From: Oscillatoria princeps RMCB-10
GTDB lineage: Bacteria; Cyanobacteriota; Cyanobacteriia; Cyanobacteriales; Oscillatoriaceae
NCBI GenBank assembly: GCA_019359235.1
Contig: JAHHHT010000001.1
Span: 186,001-250,000 of the forward strand
Length of the DNA: 64,000 nucleotides
Reading direction: 5' to 3'
In this document: piece by piece, positions 35,905-45,386 of the stretch
Numbering within the stretch: position 1 is the first letter of the stretch
Layout of the letters: every line of letters begins with the position of its first letter
Notes under the pieces: generated by a model
Databases searched by the model: none
Told to the model about the DNA's origin: nothing
Seen by the model: only the letters and a program-made list of their open reading frames with translations
Translations under genes and position numbers: made by a program

Positions 35905-36047
35905 AGCTGTTATGCTTTTAATCTACTTGTCCTTTGAAAGGGAGCAGAGCCTCCAGAGCGGCGTTCGCAGCCTGTAGTGGGGGCATGCGTGCCTGCTCCG
36001 GAACGGGGGGATAGAGATGAATAGGGCAAATTAAATGCGCAATAGCT
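35905..36047. repeat. 143-bp element C, copy 1 (imperfect terminal inverted repeats)
   Basis: The left end AGCTGTTATGCTTTTAAT and the reverse complement of the right end AGCTATTGCGCATTTAAT match at most positions. The copy at 45243-45386 keeps both ends and the blocks CTTTGAAAGGG, GCAGAGCC, CCGGAACG, GGGGATAGAGATG and GCAAATTAAATGCGCAA, while the middle (about 45 bp) differs. It has no coding capacity. It could be a non-autonomous transposon or a structured RNA. It is directly followed by a family A element. Confidence 0.75.
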
Positions 36048-36187
36048 AATAGCAGATTGCAACTGAGTGAGGTACAGATATTGATCCCCCCCTAGCCCCC
36101 CCTTAAAAAGGGGGGGAAGAAGCTAGCCCCCCTTTTTAAGGGGGGTTGGGGGGATCGAAGCGCACTCCTCAAGTGAAAAGTGCTATA
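36048..36187. repeat. MITE-like palindromic element, family A, copy 3
   Basis: The left arm ATAGCAGATTGCAACTGAGT is nearly identical to the copy at 562. The core is GATCCCCCC...GGGGGGATC and the right arm ends AAGTGCTATA. It abuts element C without a gap, implying insertion next to or into it. Confidence 0.75.
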
Positions 36188-36987
36188 ACTCCACCACCGG
36201 CGCTCACGGGGCATCGGGAAGCAACACCGGCTCACTGCGGCGGGGCGCAGCAGCGTGTCCGGTGCCGGCACCGGCGGGCGGCACAGCTGCGAGCGCGCCC
36301 AGTGTCCAGTGCCCCACTCCCGCCGCAATGCCCCATCCCCTGTGCCCTATTTTCCAGTCAGTGCCAATCCTCTCGCACACTCCACGACTTCCTGGCGTGC
36401 CGCCCAGAGCTATAATATCCAAAATTCATTTTGAATTAGAATAATATGGATGTACCCGGGGAGCATCCCATTTTTGCACTACCCTCCACCCCCAACCTCT
36501 CTCCCAGAAGCGGATAGGGCAGAATTATTGATTTTTTCTCCCCTCGCCGTGAATAAAAAATCTTTTCTCTGTCCTCCCTCCCTTGATGGGGGGGGAATGA
36601 GGGGGGTGTCCCGGAGAGGGGGGGGAACGGCGGGTGAGGGTGAAAATCTTTGCGAAAAGGGGATGCTTCCCGCACCCAGCAAGAAGCGGCGGTTCGCGGG
36701 TTTCGCTCACCTCAAATGCCTGTGGGGAGCGGGCACCCGAGCTCGCCGGCGCAGCACCAATCGTTCACCCGTTTGGAGCGAAGTTGGGCGCATGGGTAAA
36801 TTTAACGGGGCACCTATTTCTGCAAGCGCGGGACTGAGAATAATTTCTGCTTGCGCTTGCCTTGCCCGGCGCATTAAACAGCACATCAGGGGAAGAAAAA
36901 AGCTCTAAAAAATTTATTTTAGTAATCCAGGGCAAGGGCAGAACAGAAATGGTAAACTGGAACTCCTGAGAGGCCGGAAAATTCTCC
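36188..36987. other. gene-free region upstream of a sensor kinase gene
   Basis: About 800 bp. It holds low-complexity C- and G-rich tracts, among them a CCTCCCTCCC...GGGGGGGGAATGAGGGGGG segment (36568-36640) that could form a hairpin or quadruplex. No open frame has a recognisable domain. The AT-rich part from about 36895 to 36950 may hold the kinase promoter. Confidence 0.55.
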
Positions 36988-38766
36988 GTGCCCGTCATTC
37001 TTGAGAACGTCGCGCGAAAACTCTTTATGGCATCCAAAATTTCTAGACTCTCCCCGGATAGCAAAACAAGAAATTATGAGCCCGCCCCGCAGGAGCAACC
37101 TAACAGCTTGACGCAAATCGGCTTCACACAATTGTTTAAGCGACTGGGAATCAGGCAGAAAATTAGCTTGGGATCGGCTATGGCTATTAGTCTTGCTCTT
37201 GCCGGCGCTATTACTGGAAGAGTCATTGAAAGTCATTATAAGGAACAAGTAAGAGAGCAACTAACAAGCACTTTAGAAACAGCCGACACCCTCACAGCTC
37301 TCACCGCAGAAGGCTTGCGGGCCAGAGTTCAGCAGCACATGCTTGCGCCGGTCTTAAACAGCCCCCAGCTTTTTGAGGAAGAAGTTTCTCAATGGCGAGA
37401 GTATATTGTAGGGATAAATCAGCAGCTGGCCAAACTGAACGCTTTGACACTCGCCAACCGCACCCTCACTCAAGAGGAGAAAACCAGGCTGCTAACATTG
37501 AGTAAAAATTATGCCGGTGCGGTCGCCGCCTACTCCAAGGAAATCAACGACCTGTTAAAGCCAGTCAACTCGCCTAGCCAGAATCAGGCAAACCTTAAAG
37601 CAGCGCGAGAATCGCTGATAAATTTTGACCGCAGCCAAGTTGCTTTCCAGCTGAATAACTTGTCGGGCGATTCCGCCACCCTAGCTGGCCAATTTCGCGA
37701 GCGTGCCGGTATGGCCTTTCAAGCCTACGAGAGCGCGGAAACACTCGGAACCAGCATTATTATAATCAGCCTGCTGGTGTCAGTTGCGCTTGCAGCCGCT
37801 CTAATATCCTACACGAGCTGGGCGATCTCGGCTCCTTTGGAAGCCACAACTAAAGTAGCTGAGCGGGTGACGGCAGAATCCAATTTTGACCTGCAGGCAC
37901 CCGTGACCACCAGCGATGAAATTGGCAAGCTGACGGTTTCTCTCAATCATCTGATAAAACGGGTAGGAGAGTACACGGAAGAATTGCAAAATACCGCCTA
38001 TAAAGCTGAAGCAGCTAATCGGGCAAAGAGCGTGTTTCTCGCTAACATGAGCCACGAGCTGCGCACCCCCTTGAACGCCATCATTGGCTACAGCGAGATC
38101 CTCGCAGAAGAAGCGCAGGATTTGGAAGTAAACGAATTGATACCGGATCTTGAGAAGATTCAGAACGCCGGCAAACACCTGCTGAACATGATCAGCGATA
38201 TTCTCGACATTTCTAAGATAGAAGCCGGTCAAGTGACCATCTATTTGGAAACCATTGATGTTGCCAATCTGGTTAAGGACGTGGCAGCCACTGTCCAACC
38301 GCTGGTGGAGAAAAACGGCAATACCTTGCAGATAAACTGCGCTTCCGATATCGGGATTATGCACTCTGACCTCACCAAAGTGCGCCAGGTACTCCTGAAC
38401 CTGCTCGGCAACGCGGCAAAATTCACTGAAAACGGCGCGATTTCCCTCACCTTAAAAAAAGATACCGTGCAAACTGTCGGGGATGAAACAGGTACAGATT
38501 CAACCCCCAGCCTTCCACCTTCATCTCTCTTTGTTTTTGAGGTAAAAGACACCGGCATTGGCATGACAAAAGAGCAGATAGACCATATTTTCCAAGCGTT
38601 CACCCAAGCGGACGCCTCCACCACCCGCAAATATGGCGGCACCGGCTTGGGGCTGGCCATCAGCCAGCGCTTGTGCCAGATGCTGGGCGGCGACATCTCA
38701 GTCCAGAGCGAACTCGGCGCTGGTTCCTCTTTCACGGTGCGCTTCCCAGAGCGCCCTCGCGCGTGA
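36988..38766 (+). CDS. membrane sensor histidine kinase with HAMP domain
   Basis: A roughly 592-residue kinase. TM1 is near residues 58-80 ([19 protein letters not shown]). A periplasmic helical-bundle sensor of about 175 residues (four-helix, chemoreceptor-like, with [20 protein letters not shown]) follows, then TM2 near 252-276. HAMP contains [13 protein letters not shown]. HisKA has His356 ([19 protein letters not shown]), and the ATPase has [21 protein letters not shown] and [13 protein letters not shown]. There is no receiver domain and no adjacent regulator, so it is an orphan kinase. The start is uncertain: GTG 36988 with GAGAGG 14 nt upstream, or ATG 37027 without a ribosome site. A CGTTCCCAGGCTCTGCCTGGGAACG hairpin (38793-38819) follows and may terminate it. 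Confidence 0.88.
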   Translation: MPVILENVARKLFMASKISRLSPDSKTRNYEPAPQEQPNSLTQIGFTQLFKRLGIRQKISLGSAMAISLALAGAITGRVIESHYKEQVREQLTSTLETADTLTALTAEGLRARVQQHMLAPVLNSPQLFEEEVSQWREYIVGINQQLAKLNALTLANRTLTQEEKTRLLTLSKNYAGAVAAYSKEINDLLKPVNSPSQNQANLKAARESLINFDRSQVAFQLNNLSGDSATLAGQFRERAGMAFQAYESAETLGTSIIIISLLVSVALAAALISYTSWAISAPLEATTKVAERVTAESNFDLQAPVTTSDEIGKLTVSLNHLIKRVGEYTEELQNTAYKAEAANRAKSVFLANMSHELRTPLNAIIGYSEILAEEAQDLEVNELIPDLEKIQNAGKHLLNMISDILDISKIEAGQVTIYLETIDVANLVKDVAATVQPLVEKNGNTLQINCASDIGIMHSDLTKVRQVLLNLLGNAAKFTENGAISLTLKKDTVQTVGDETGTDSTPSLPPSSLFVFEVKDTGIGMTKEQIDHIFQAFTQADASTTRKYGGTGLGLAISQRLCQMLGGDISVQSELGAGSSFTVRFPERPRA

Positions 38767-38886
38767 CACGGCACAGGTGATGGGGCATCTCTCGTTCCCA
38801 GGCTCTGCCTGGGAACGCAATCTGGAGGCTCTGCCTCCTTTCAACGGAAAAGCAGCTTAAAAGCCTAAGAGCTTACCACTTACTCC

Positions 38887-39450
38887 CTAACCCCCAACCC
38901 CTACCCCTAACCCAGCATCCCGCCGCAGCGCCTCAATAATCCTCACATTCGCCACTGGAAAGGCAAACTGGTCGAGTTCCTCCAGCGTCACCCAGCGAAT
39001 CTCATCGCACTCCAAAGGTTGGGGCTCCCCCCCAACGTGCCGGCAGTGATAAACATTCAGCGTCACCCGGAAGTGAGTGTAAGCGTGTTCAACAGTAACT
39101 AAATGCTCCCCCACTTCCACCTCAATCGCCAACTCCTCCAGAATTTCCCGCCGAATGCAAGCTTGGATGGTTTCCCCATCCTCCAGCTTGCCGCCCGGAA
39201 ATTCCCACAACCCGCCCAGCAGACCATTTTGCTTGCGCCGGTCAATCAAAATTTGTCCCTCACCGTTCCAGATCGCGGCAACGCCAATAAATTTATGCGG
39301 TACAGGAGAAGAAGCTTCGCGCATGGGTAACTCAGATTGCACACCCAGATTATACCCCTGACAGTTCCTCCGCCACGGGCAAAGCAAACAAGTTGGATTT
39401 TTCGCCGTGCGGACTGTCGCCCCCAAATCGATCAATTCCACTGCAGCAGT
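38887..39450 (-). pseudogene. mutY: truncated mutY (Fe-S remnant and NUDIX domain only)
   Basis: The reading frame matches the C-terminal half of cyanobacterial MutY, the A/G-specific adenine glycosylase that removes A opposite 8-oxoG. ELIDLGATVRTAKNPTCLLCPWRRNC is the Fe-S loop, and VPHKFIGVAAIWNGEGQILIDRRKQ with FPGGKLEDGETIQACIRREILEEL is the NUDIX-fold domain. The catalytic HhH-GPD half is absent. Upstream codons (to 39618) show no homology and overlap the next gene. The first Fe-S ligand, normally Cys in TVCTPKNP, is Arg here (CGC), a one-base change from TGC. An ATG at 39324 could still give a 145-residue NUDIX protein, so it may be a pseudogene or a reduced gene. Confidence 0.75.
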
Positions 39451-39568
39451 GTTTGTCGCAGCTCCCAAATAGTAGAATTCGGCAGACTCTCTTGACAGCC
39501 TGCCCAGATTTATAGGTGCTGGGGTTTCAAAGCTGCTTTTTTTATAACGCTTTGCAGATTTACGCCAC

Positions 39569-39913
39569 CTAATCGTTCTCGGAAGCACTAGCCTCCGAAT
39601 GCTGCAGCGACTTTTCAAAGTGCATCCGCTGCTCAGCGTTGCGCAGGAAGTAGCCGCTGAGCATTGCCGAAGCCAGCAGCCGACCGAGATGCTCGCGGCT
39701 GGTGGTAACAGTTATCCCGAAGTGTTCGGAAGGCAAGTTTCCCAACATCCCGACAATATTCCGTTCCATCACCTGAAACACTTCAGAAGTAGTCGGTCTC
39801 GACAGCTGAGAGACCGTCTCCGGGCTCATCGATTGCACGTAGTGCCACAGCAAATTGCCCACTTCTGACTCGCCACCCAAAAATTCTGGAGATCGATTCG
39901 ATGCGTGATTCAC
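39569..39913 (-). CDS. DUF760 family protein
   Basis: A 114-residue protein of the cyanobacterial/plastid DUF760 family. The body reads EVGNLLWHYVQSMSPETVSQLSRP, EVFQVMERNIVGMLGNLPSEHFGITVTTSREHLGRLLASAMLSGYFLRNAEQRM, a helical arrangement ending in an acidic tail. Function unknown; plant relatives have been linked to chloroplast stress signalling. The GTG at 39913 is well supported: AGGAGG lies six bases upstream. A monocistronic gene between the mutY remnant and the sigma factor. Confidence 0.87.
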   Translation of the reverse strand: MNHASNRSPEFLGGESEVGNLLWHYVQSMSPETVSQLSRPTTSEVFQVMERNIVGMLGNLPSEHFGITVTTSREHLGRLLASAMLSGYFLRNAEQRMHFEKSLQHSEASASEND

Positions 39914-40077
39914 CTTGTACCTCCTAGCGGCAAAAGCTCCCGCCTCTATGTTTACAGTGGTTGATTCACGAACTGCGTTCGGGTAACTGTTACGTTTCTA
40001 AACATTAATTTAGCAGCCTGATTTCAGTTGCGAGAGCGAAGAAACCGAACCAAGACCGGCGGGTTCACTCACCAGAT

Positions 40078-40144
40078 TTTAGATTTTAGATTTTAGATTT
40101 TAGATTTCAGATTTTCTTCAAAATCCAAAATCCAAAATCCAAAA
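40078..40144. repeat. inverted arrays of GATTTTA and AAAATCC heptamers at a gene end
   Basis: Four to five GATTTTA units face four AAAATCC-type units across a short spacer, just beyond the stop of the sigma factor gene. The arrays are complementary (TTTAGATTTTAG against CAAAATCCAAAATC) and could fold into a long hairpin acting as a terminator. This is the STRR class again. Confidence 0.75.
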
Positions 40145-40149
40145 TCGAC

Positions 40150-41106
40150 CTAGCTGGCCACATATTCGCCCATATCAGCTTTCCGCTTGCGGAGCTTAGT
40201 CAGGGCTTCGCGCTCGATCTGGCGCACCCGTTCGCGGCTGATATTGAGGCGGTCGCCAATTTTGGCCAGCGTCATGGCCTTACCGTCTTCCAAGCCAAAG
40301 CGCAGAGACAGCACTTGACGTTGCTGAGGGGTTAGGTCAGCCATAATCACCTCCAAGTCAGTCCGCAGGGAAGAGTGCACCGCAAAATCTTCAGGAGTTG
40401 GGCCGGTATCTTCCAACAAATCTCCTAGCTCCGTATCTTGATTATCGCCCACGCGCAAATCTAACGACAACGGCTGGCGGGCCCGCTCCAGGTATTCCCG
40501 AATTTGCTTTGGCGTCACTTGTAGCGCCTCAGCCAATTCAGCAATTGTGGCAGCTCTTCCCTGATTTTGAGCGATCTGGCGCTGAGCCTTTTTGATTTTG
40601 TTGAGCTTTTCGGTGATGTGAATCGGCAAGCGAATTGTGCGACTTTTTTCTGCTATAGCACGAGTGATCGCCTGACGAATCCACCAATAGGCATAGGTGG
40701 AAAACCGGTATCCCTTGGTGGGGTCAAATTTTTCCACACCCCGCTGCATGCCGATGGTGCCTTCCTGGATTAAGTCCAGCAAATCCACATTGCGCTTGAT
40801 ATATTTCTTGGCCACAGAGACCACCAATCGCAAATTGGCCTCCACCATCTTGCGCTTGGCAATTTCGCCGGCTGTTATCGCCTGCTGCAATTGAGCCTCA
40901 GACAGCTCAGCGTGCTGCGCCCACTCCGCCAAGCTCGGCTCGCGGCCCAACTCAGCGGCTAGCTCATTTTTCTTCAACTGCAATGCGGTTGAGCGCTGCA
41001 CCTCTTTCCCCAGCACGATCTCCTCCTCGTGAGTCAGCAGCGGCACCCGGCCAATTTCTCGCAGGTAAGTGCGAACTAGGTCTGTAGAAGTCTGTGCGGT
41101 CTTCAT
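40150..41106 (-). CDS. group 2 RNA polymerase sigma factor (RpoD family)
   Basis: A 318-residue sigma-70 factor. Region 1.2 reads [22 protein letters not shown], region 2 [26 protein letters not shown] and [16 protein letters not shown], region 3 [11 protein letters not shown], and region 4 [49 protein letters not shown]. Non-essential group 2 factors (SigB-SigE type) respond to stress, carbon or nitrogen status; the subgroup cannot be assigned safely. I chose the ATG at 41106 ([12 protein letters not shown]), since group 2 factors lack the long region 1.1. A 26-bp tandem repeat lies 130-220 bp upstream. Confidence 0.92.
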   Translation of the reverse strand: MKTAQTSTDLVRTYLREIGRVPLLTHEEEIVLGKEVQRSTALQLKKNELAAELGREPSLAEWAQHAELSEAQLQQAITAGEIAKRKMVEANLRLVVSVAKKYIKRNVDLLDLIQEGTIGMQRGVEKFDPTKGYRFSTYAYWWIRQAITRAIAEKSRTIRLPIHITEKLNKIKKAQRQIAQNQGRAATIAELAEALQVTPKQIREYLERARQPLSLDLRVGDNQDTELGDLLEDTGPTPEDFAVHSSLRTDLEVIMADLTPQQRQVLSLRFGLEDGKAMTLAKIGDRLNISRERVRQIEREALTKLRKRKADMGEYVAS

Positions 41107-41233
41107 AGCATCGGGATATGGATAGCGACAGGGTTGGAGAAATCTTGCTGGCATTGCCAGCTTGGTTTTCTTTGCGAGTTCGACTCTTCACGCAGGGCGG
41201 GCACAGTAGCGGGCCACGACTGCCGGCGCTGTG

Positions 41234-41327
41234 GGGCATTAGCCCAACTACTTTCCTTAGGGCATTAGCCCAACTACTTTCCTTAGGGCATTAGCCCAAC
41301 TACTTTCCTTAGGGCATTAGCCCAACT
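41234..41327. repeat. 26-bp tandem repeat, 3.6 copies
   Basis: Copies start at 41234, 41260, 41286 and 41312; the last is cut after 16 bp. Each unit contains the short palindrome GGGCATTAGCCC, then AACTACTTTCCTTA. The copies look identical. They lie upstream of the sigma factor gene and downstream of a small ORF. Confidence 0.93.
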
Positions 41328-41353
41328 GCAAACAGCCGCCGGCAGACCTGCGA

Positions 41354-41485
41354 TTACCGCTCTCGGACTTTCACCGGCACCGGCACCACCTCTGGTTGCG
41401 ATTCCGCCCGGGTTCCCTCCAGGGCCTTCGATACCAGCCCAATCGCCAAACCCACTCCAGCCACTAGGATTATTTCGGTTGTCAT
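41354..41485 (-). CDS. possible small single-helix membrane protein
   Basis: A 43-residue frame starting at the ATG at 41485. One hydrophobic helix (TTEIILVAGVGLAIGLVSKAL) is followed by a short charged tail with Pro/Val repeats (PEVVPVPVKVRER). Upstream on the minus strand an AT-rich stretch with GTTACAAT about 45 bp before the ATG may be a -10 box. I do not recognise a family. It resembles the many tiny thylakoid or plasma membrane proteins of cyanobacteria. The frame is open to 41545. Moderately plausible only. Confidence 0.4.
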   Translation of the reverse strand: MTTEIILVAGVGLAIGLVSKALEGTRAESQPEVVPVPVKVRER

Positions 41486-41799
41486 AAATTTTGTTAACGT
41501 CTCGCCTGGTATGTATGTAAACGATTGTAACATTCTTTTAACCACTGTCTACTCCCCCCGATCGGTTTTCCGATCCTGCCGGGGGCCGTCCTGAGAAGCG
41601 TCAAAACACCACTTTACGCGGAAATCAACTTGAATACTGCATCCTGGAAAACAAAACCCCAGCAATCTTCTTGCGGATTACCGAACACTCCCCGACCCGT
41701 GGCCTTTACTTTTCTTAAACTTTGCCCCAAAAAAAAACCCCCTGCTGCCGCAGCAGGGGGGCGAGGGGGCGGGGGGCGCAGGGGCGCAGGGGAAATTGC

Positions 41800-41858
41800 C
41801 AATGCGCCATGCCCCATGCCCCATGCCCAATGCCCCAATGCCCCATGCCCCATGCCCC
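41800..41858. repeat. heptanucleotide repeat (CCCCATG units)
   Basis: About eight units of CCCATGC/CCAATGC type directly before the 3' end of carB, the same family as at 4064, 27928 and 47570. A poly-C/G inverted pair CCCCCTGCTGCCGCAGCAGGGGG (41738-41760) next to it could be a terminator hairpin for carB. Confidence 0.85.
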
Positions 41859-41874
41859 TCGCCGCTAGCCCAAC

Positions 41875-44800
41875 TTAATTGAAATAGTCCTGCAGAGCTT
41901 TCACCTCCAGGGGTTGCGAGTTCAGAGATCGCAGGGCGGCAGCAGTGGCCTTAGCACCGGCTATCGTCGTAATAATCGGCAGCTTGTAATCCAGCGCCGT
42001 GCGGCGGATGCGGCGGGCGTCCGTCTGGGACTCCTCACCCGACGAGGGAGTGTTAATAATAAACTGAATCCGCTCATTCTTAATCCAGTCGATGACGTGA
42101 GGGCGACCCTCATGGACTTTCAGCACCAGCTCCACATCTTTAATGCCGTTCTCCTGCAAAACGTGGCGGGTGCCGTCAGTGGCCACAATTTTATAGCCCA
42201 AATCAATCAACTCTTTCACCACCGGCACAACCGCCACTTTGTCGCGGTGGTTCATCGACACAAACACAGTACCGCCTTTGGACAGGCGCACTCCGGCTGC
42301 CAGTTCCGCCTTATAGAACGCTGTTCCAAAGGTGCTGTCTATTCCCATTACCTCCCCAGTAGAGCGCATTTCCGGCCCGAGCAGCGTGTCGGCACCGGGA
42401 AACTTATCAAACGGAAGCACCGCTTCCTTCACCGAAATGTGCTGCGGAATCACTTCCTGCGTGAACCCTAAAGACTCCAGCGTTTCCCCAGCCATAACCC
42501 GAGAAGCCAACTTCGCCAAAGGTACGCCAATCGCCTTAGAAACAAACGGCACCGTGCGAGAAGCGCGGGGATTCGCCTCCAGAATGTACACCTGCTCGCC
42601 CTGAACGGCATACTGGATATTCATCAGCCCCACCACTTTCAGCTCCTTGGCCAGCTGCGCCGTCCAACTGCGGATGGTATCCAGCACCGGCTGCGACAGA
42701 GTGATATAAGGAATAGAGCAAGCCGAGTCCCCAGAGTGAATCCCCGCCTCTTCGATGTGCTCCATAATCCCGCCGATCACCACCCGACCGGTCTGGTCTG
42801 CGAGCGCATCCACATCCACCTCGATGGCATTCTGCAGAAACTTGTCAATCAAAATCGGGTGATCCGGCTCCACCTGTACCGCGAAGATCATGTAGCGCTC
42901 CAACTCGCTGTCAGAGTAGACAATTTCCATTGCCCGTCCCCCCAACACATAGCTGGGGCGCACCACAACCGGATAGCCAATCCGCTTGGCCACCACCAGC
43001 GCGTCCTCATAGTTGCGAGCCGTCCCGTTCGCCGGCTGTTTGATATCCAGAAAGCGCAGAATCTTCTCAAACCGCTCCCGATCCTCGGCCATATCAATCG
43101 AGTCCGGAGAAGTCCCCCAGATTTTCGTTTGCACGTTGGCAGCCAGACCGGATTCCAGCGCCTTCTGCAAAGGCAGCGCTAGCTTCAAAGGCGTTTGGCC
43201 CCCAAACTGAATGATCACCCCCTCTGGATTTTCCGCTTCTATAATATTGAGCACATCTTCTTTGGTCAGCGGCTCAAAATACAGCCGGTCGCTGGTGTCG
43301 TAGTCTGTGGAAACCGTCTCTGGGTTGGAGTTGACCATGATTGTCTCAAACCCCTGAGCTCGCAGCGCGAAGGAGGCGTGACAGCAGCAAAAGTCGAACT
43401 CTATCCCTTGGCCAATGCGGTTGGGCCCGCCGCCGAGAATCATCACTTTCCGTTTCTCGGACGGTCGCACTTCTGACTCTTCCTCGTAGGTGGAGTAGTA
43501 GTAGGGCGTCACCGCTTCAAACTCAGCGGCGCAGGTGTCTACGAGTTTGTACACCGGCTTGACTCCCAGCTGCTGCCGGCAGGCCCGCACCTCGTCTTCT
43601 GCCGTCTTGGTGGCGAAGGCAATTTGCCGGTCGCTGAACCCTTGCCGCTTAATAGCATACATCTGCTCTTTTGTCAAGCTTTTCAGCGAGGTGCGCTTGA
43701 GGAATTTTTCGGTTTGCAGCAAATCCGCCATTTTGTCGAGGAACCACGGGTCAATGCCGGTGAGTTCGTAGATTTCCTCGACGCTCATGCCCATCATCAT
43801 GGCGTGGCGGATGGTGAAGACGCGCTCTGGATTTGGGGTGCGCAAACCGGCGCGAATTTGCTCCAGACTGGGCAGCACTTCTTGCCGGTCGCAACCCCAG
43901 CCGGCACGTCCGGTTTCCAGGGAGCGCAGCGCCTTTTGCAGGGATTCTTGGAAGGTGCGCCCAATGGCCATCGCTTCGCCGACCGACTTCATCTGGGTGG
44001 TGAGCACCGGCAGGCTTCCGGGAAACTTCTCAAAGGCAAACCGGGGGACTTTGGTCACCACGTAGTCGATGGTGGGCTCGAAGCTTGCCGGTGTTTTCTT
44101 GGTGATGTCGTTGGGAATTTCGTCGAGGCTGTAGCCCACGGCCAGCTTGGCGGCCATTTTGGCGATCGGGAAGCCGGTCGCTTTCGACGCCAAGGCGGAT
44201 GACCGGCTGACGCGGGGGTTCATTTCAATGACAATGAAGTCGCCGTTGACGGGATTGACGGCAAATTGAATGTTTGACCCGCCGGTTTCTACGCCAATCT
44301 CCCGGATAATTTTAATTGAGGCGTCGCGCAGCCGCTGGTATTCTTTGTCGGTCAGGGTTTGCGCCGGCGCGATCGTGATCGAGTCGCCGGTGTGGACGCC
44401 CATCGGGTCGAAGTTCTCGATCGAGCAGATAATTACGACATTATCTGCTAGATCCCTCATCACTTCCAGTTCATATTCCTTCCAGCCGAGCAGGGACTGC
44501 TCGATCAGGATTTGGGACACCGGCGAGGCATCGATGCCGCCTTGCGCCATTTCTTCAAACTCTTCTTGGTTGTAGGCAATGCCGCCGCCGGTGCCTCCGA
44601 GGGTGAATGCCGGTCGGATAATCAGGGGGTAGAGGCCAATTTGGCCGGCGACGGCTTTCGCCTCGTCCAGGTTCTGGGCGATTCCCGACGGACAGGTCGG
44701 CACCCCAATCCGCGCCATTGCCTGTTTGAACAGCAGCCGGTCTTCCGCCATCTCAATTGCCGGCAGCTTAGCGCCGATTAACTCTACGCCGTACTTCTCC

Positions 44801-45123
44801 AAGACGCCATTTTTGGCCACGGCTACCGCCAGGTTGAGGCCGGTTTGCCCGCCCATCGTGGGTAAGATGGCCTGCGGACGCTCTTTGGCGATCACTTTTT
44901 CCAGGATTTCCGGCGTTAGGGGTTCTATGTAGGTGCGGTCGGCCATTTCGGGGTCAGTCATGATGGTGGCTGGATTGGAATTCACCAAGACCACCTCAAA
45001 GCCCTCCTCTCGCAGGGCTTTACAAGCTTGCGAGCCCGAGTAATCGAACTCTACCGATTGTCCAATCACAATTGGCCCTGAGCCAATCACAAGAATTTTA
45101 TGTAGGTCTGAGCGACGAGGCAT
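41875..45123 (-). CDS. carB: carbamoyl-phosphate synthase large subunit
   Basis: The 1082-residue synthetase subunit makes carbamoyl phosphate from bicarbonate, ATP and ammonia channelled from CarA, feeding arginine and pyrimidine synthesis. It has two homologous ATP-grasp halves: an N-terminal half starting [22 protein letters not shown] with [10 protein letters not shown] near residue 175, and a second starting [22 protein letters not shown] near residue 560 with [11 protein letters not shown]. The C-terminal allosteric MGS-like domain has IINTPSSG. Length and layout are normal. ATG 45123 is the family start. CarA is not adjacent, as is usual in cyanobacteria. Confidence 0.97.
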   Translation of the reverse strand: MPRRSDLHKILVIGSGPIVIGQSVEFDYSGSQACKALREEGFEVVLVNSNPATIMTDPEMADRTYIEPLTPEILEKVIAKERPQAILPTMGGQTGLNLAVAVAKNGVLEKYGVELIGAKLPAIEMAEDRLLFKQAMARIGVPTCPSGIAQNLDEAKAVAGQIGLYPLIIRPAFTLGGTGGGIAYNQEEFEEMAQGGIDASPVSQILIEQSLLGWKEYELEVMRDLADNVVIICSIENFDPMGVHTGDSITIAPAQTLTDKEYQRLRDASIKIIREIGVETGGSNIQFAVNPVNGDFIVIEMNPRVSRSSALASKATGFPIAKMAAKLAVGYSLDEIPNDITKKTPASFEPTIDYVVTKVPRFAFEKFPGSLPVLTTQMKSVGEAMAIGRTFQESLQKALRSLETGRAGWGCDRQEVLPSLEQIRAGLRTPNPERVFTIRHAMMMGMSVEEIYELTGIDPWFLDKMADLLQTEKFLKRTSLKSLTKEQMYAIKRQGFSDRQIAFATKTAEDEVRACRQQLGVKPVYKLVDTCAAEFEAVTPYYYSTYEEESEVRPSEKRKVMILGGGPNRIGQGIEFDFCCCHASFALRAQGFETIMVNSNPETVSTDYDTSDRLYFEPLTKEDVLNIIEAENPEGVIIQFGGQTPLKLALPLQKALESGLAANVQTKIWGTSPDSIDMAEDRERFEKILRFLDIKQPANGTARNYEDALVVAKRIGYPVVVRPSYVLGGRAMEIVYSDSELERYMIFAVQVEPDHPILIDKFLQNAIEVDVDALADQTGRVVIGGIMEHIEEAGIHSGDSACSIPYITLSQPVLDTIRSWTAQLAKELKVVGLMNIQYAVQGEQVYILEANPRASRTVPFVSKAIGVPLAKLASRVMAGETLESLGFTQEVIPQHISVKEAVLPFDKFPGADTLLGPEMRSTGEVMGIDSTFGTAFYKAELAAGVRLSKGGTVFVSMNHRDKVAVVPVVKELIDLGYKIVATDGTRHVLQENGIKDVELVLKVHEGRPHVIDWIKNERIQFIINTPSSGEESQTDARRIRRTALDYKLPIITTIAGAKATAAALRSLNSQPLEVKALQDYFN

Positions 45124-45242
45124 AGAGATTTTAGATTGTTGATTTTAGCTTTTGGATTGGGCCTATCCCTGAATCCAAATCATTTTAGGCTTCTCCCCAG
45201 CTAGATGCCAGGGACTTAAGCTTTTTTATAAGATTTGTGATA

Positions 45243-45386
45243 AGCTGTTAGGCTTTTAATATGCTTGTTCCTTGAAAGGGGGCAGAGCCAGCTTTCGCCC
45301 CGTTACCAGCCAGTAGGGGAAGGCCCCCGTGCCGGCCCGGAACGAGGGGATAGAGATGTATGGTGCAAATTAAATGCGCAACAGCT
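45243..45386. repeat. 144-bp element C, copy 2
   Basis: The second copy of the element at 35905-36047. The ends AGCTGTTAGGCTTTTAAT and (reverse complement) AGCTGTTGCGCATTTAAT are inverted repeats. Shared inner blocks include CTTGAAAGGGGGCAGAGCC and GGAACGAGGGGATAGAGATG. The middle section differs from copy 1. It lies 120 bp upstream of carB. Confidence 0.75.

Noticed and set aside
40078-40144. CRISPR-like array
   Set aside because: Units are 7 bp without spacers; these are STRR heptamers, as at 47717. No array with 28-37 bp repeats and unique spacers was found anywhere in the window, and no cas genes.
41170-41200. Possible tRNA T-arm (GAGTTCGACTC)
   Set aside because: No acceptor or anticodon stem could be paired around it on either strand.
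41914-44932. Several long plus-strand frames opposite carB
   Set aside because: Antisense shadows of carB; His/Gln-rich with no domains.
42000-45123. Possible link of pyrR and carB through a PyrR-binding leader
   Set aside because: I could not find a PyrR-binding anti-antiterminator consensus before carB by eye.
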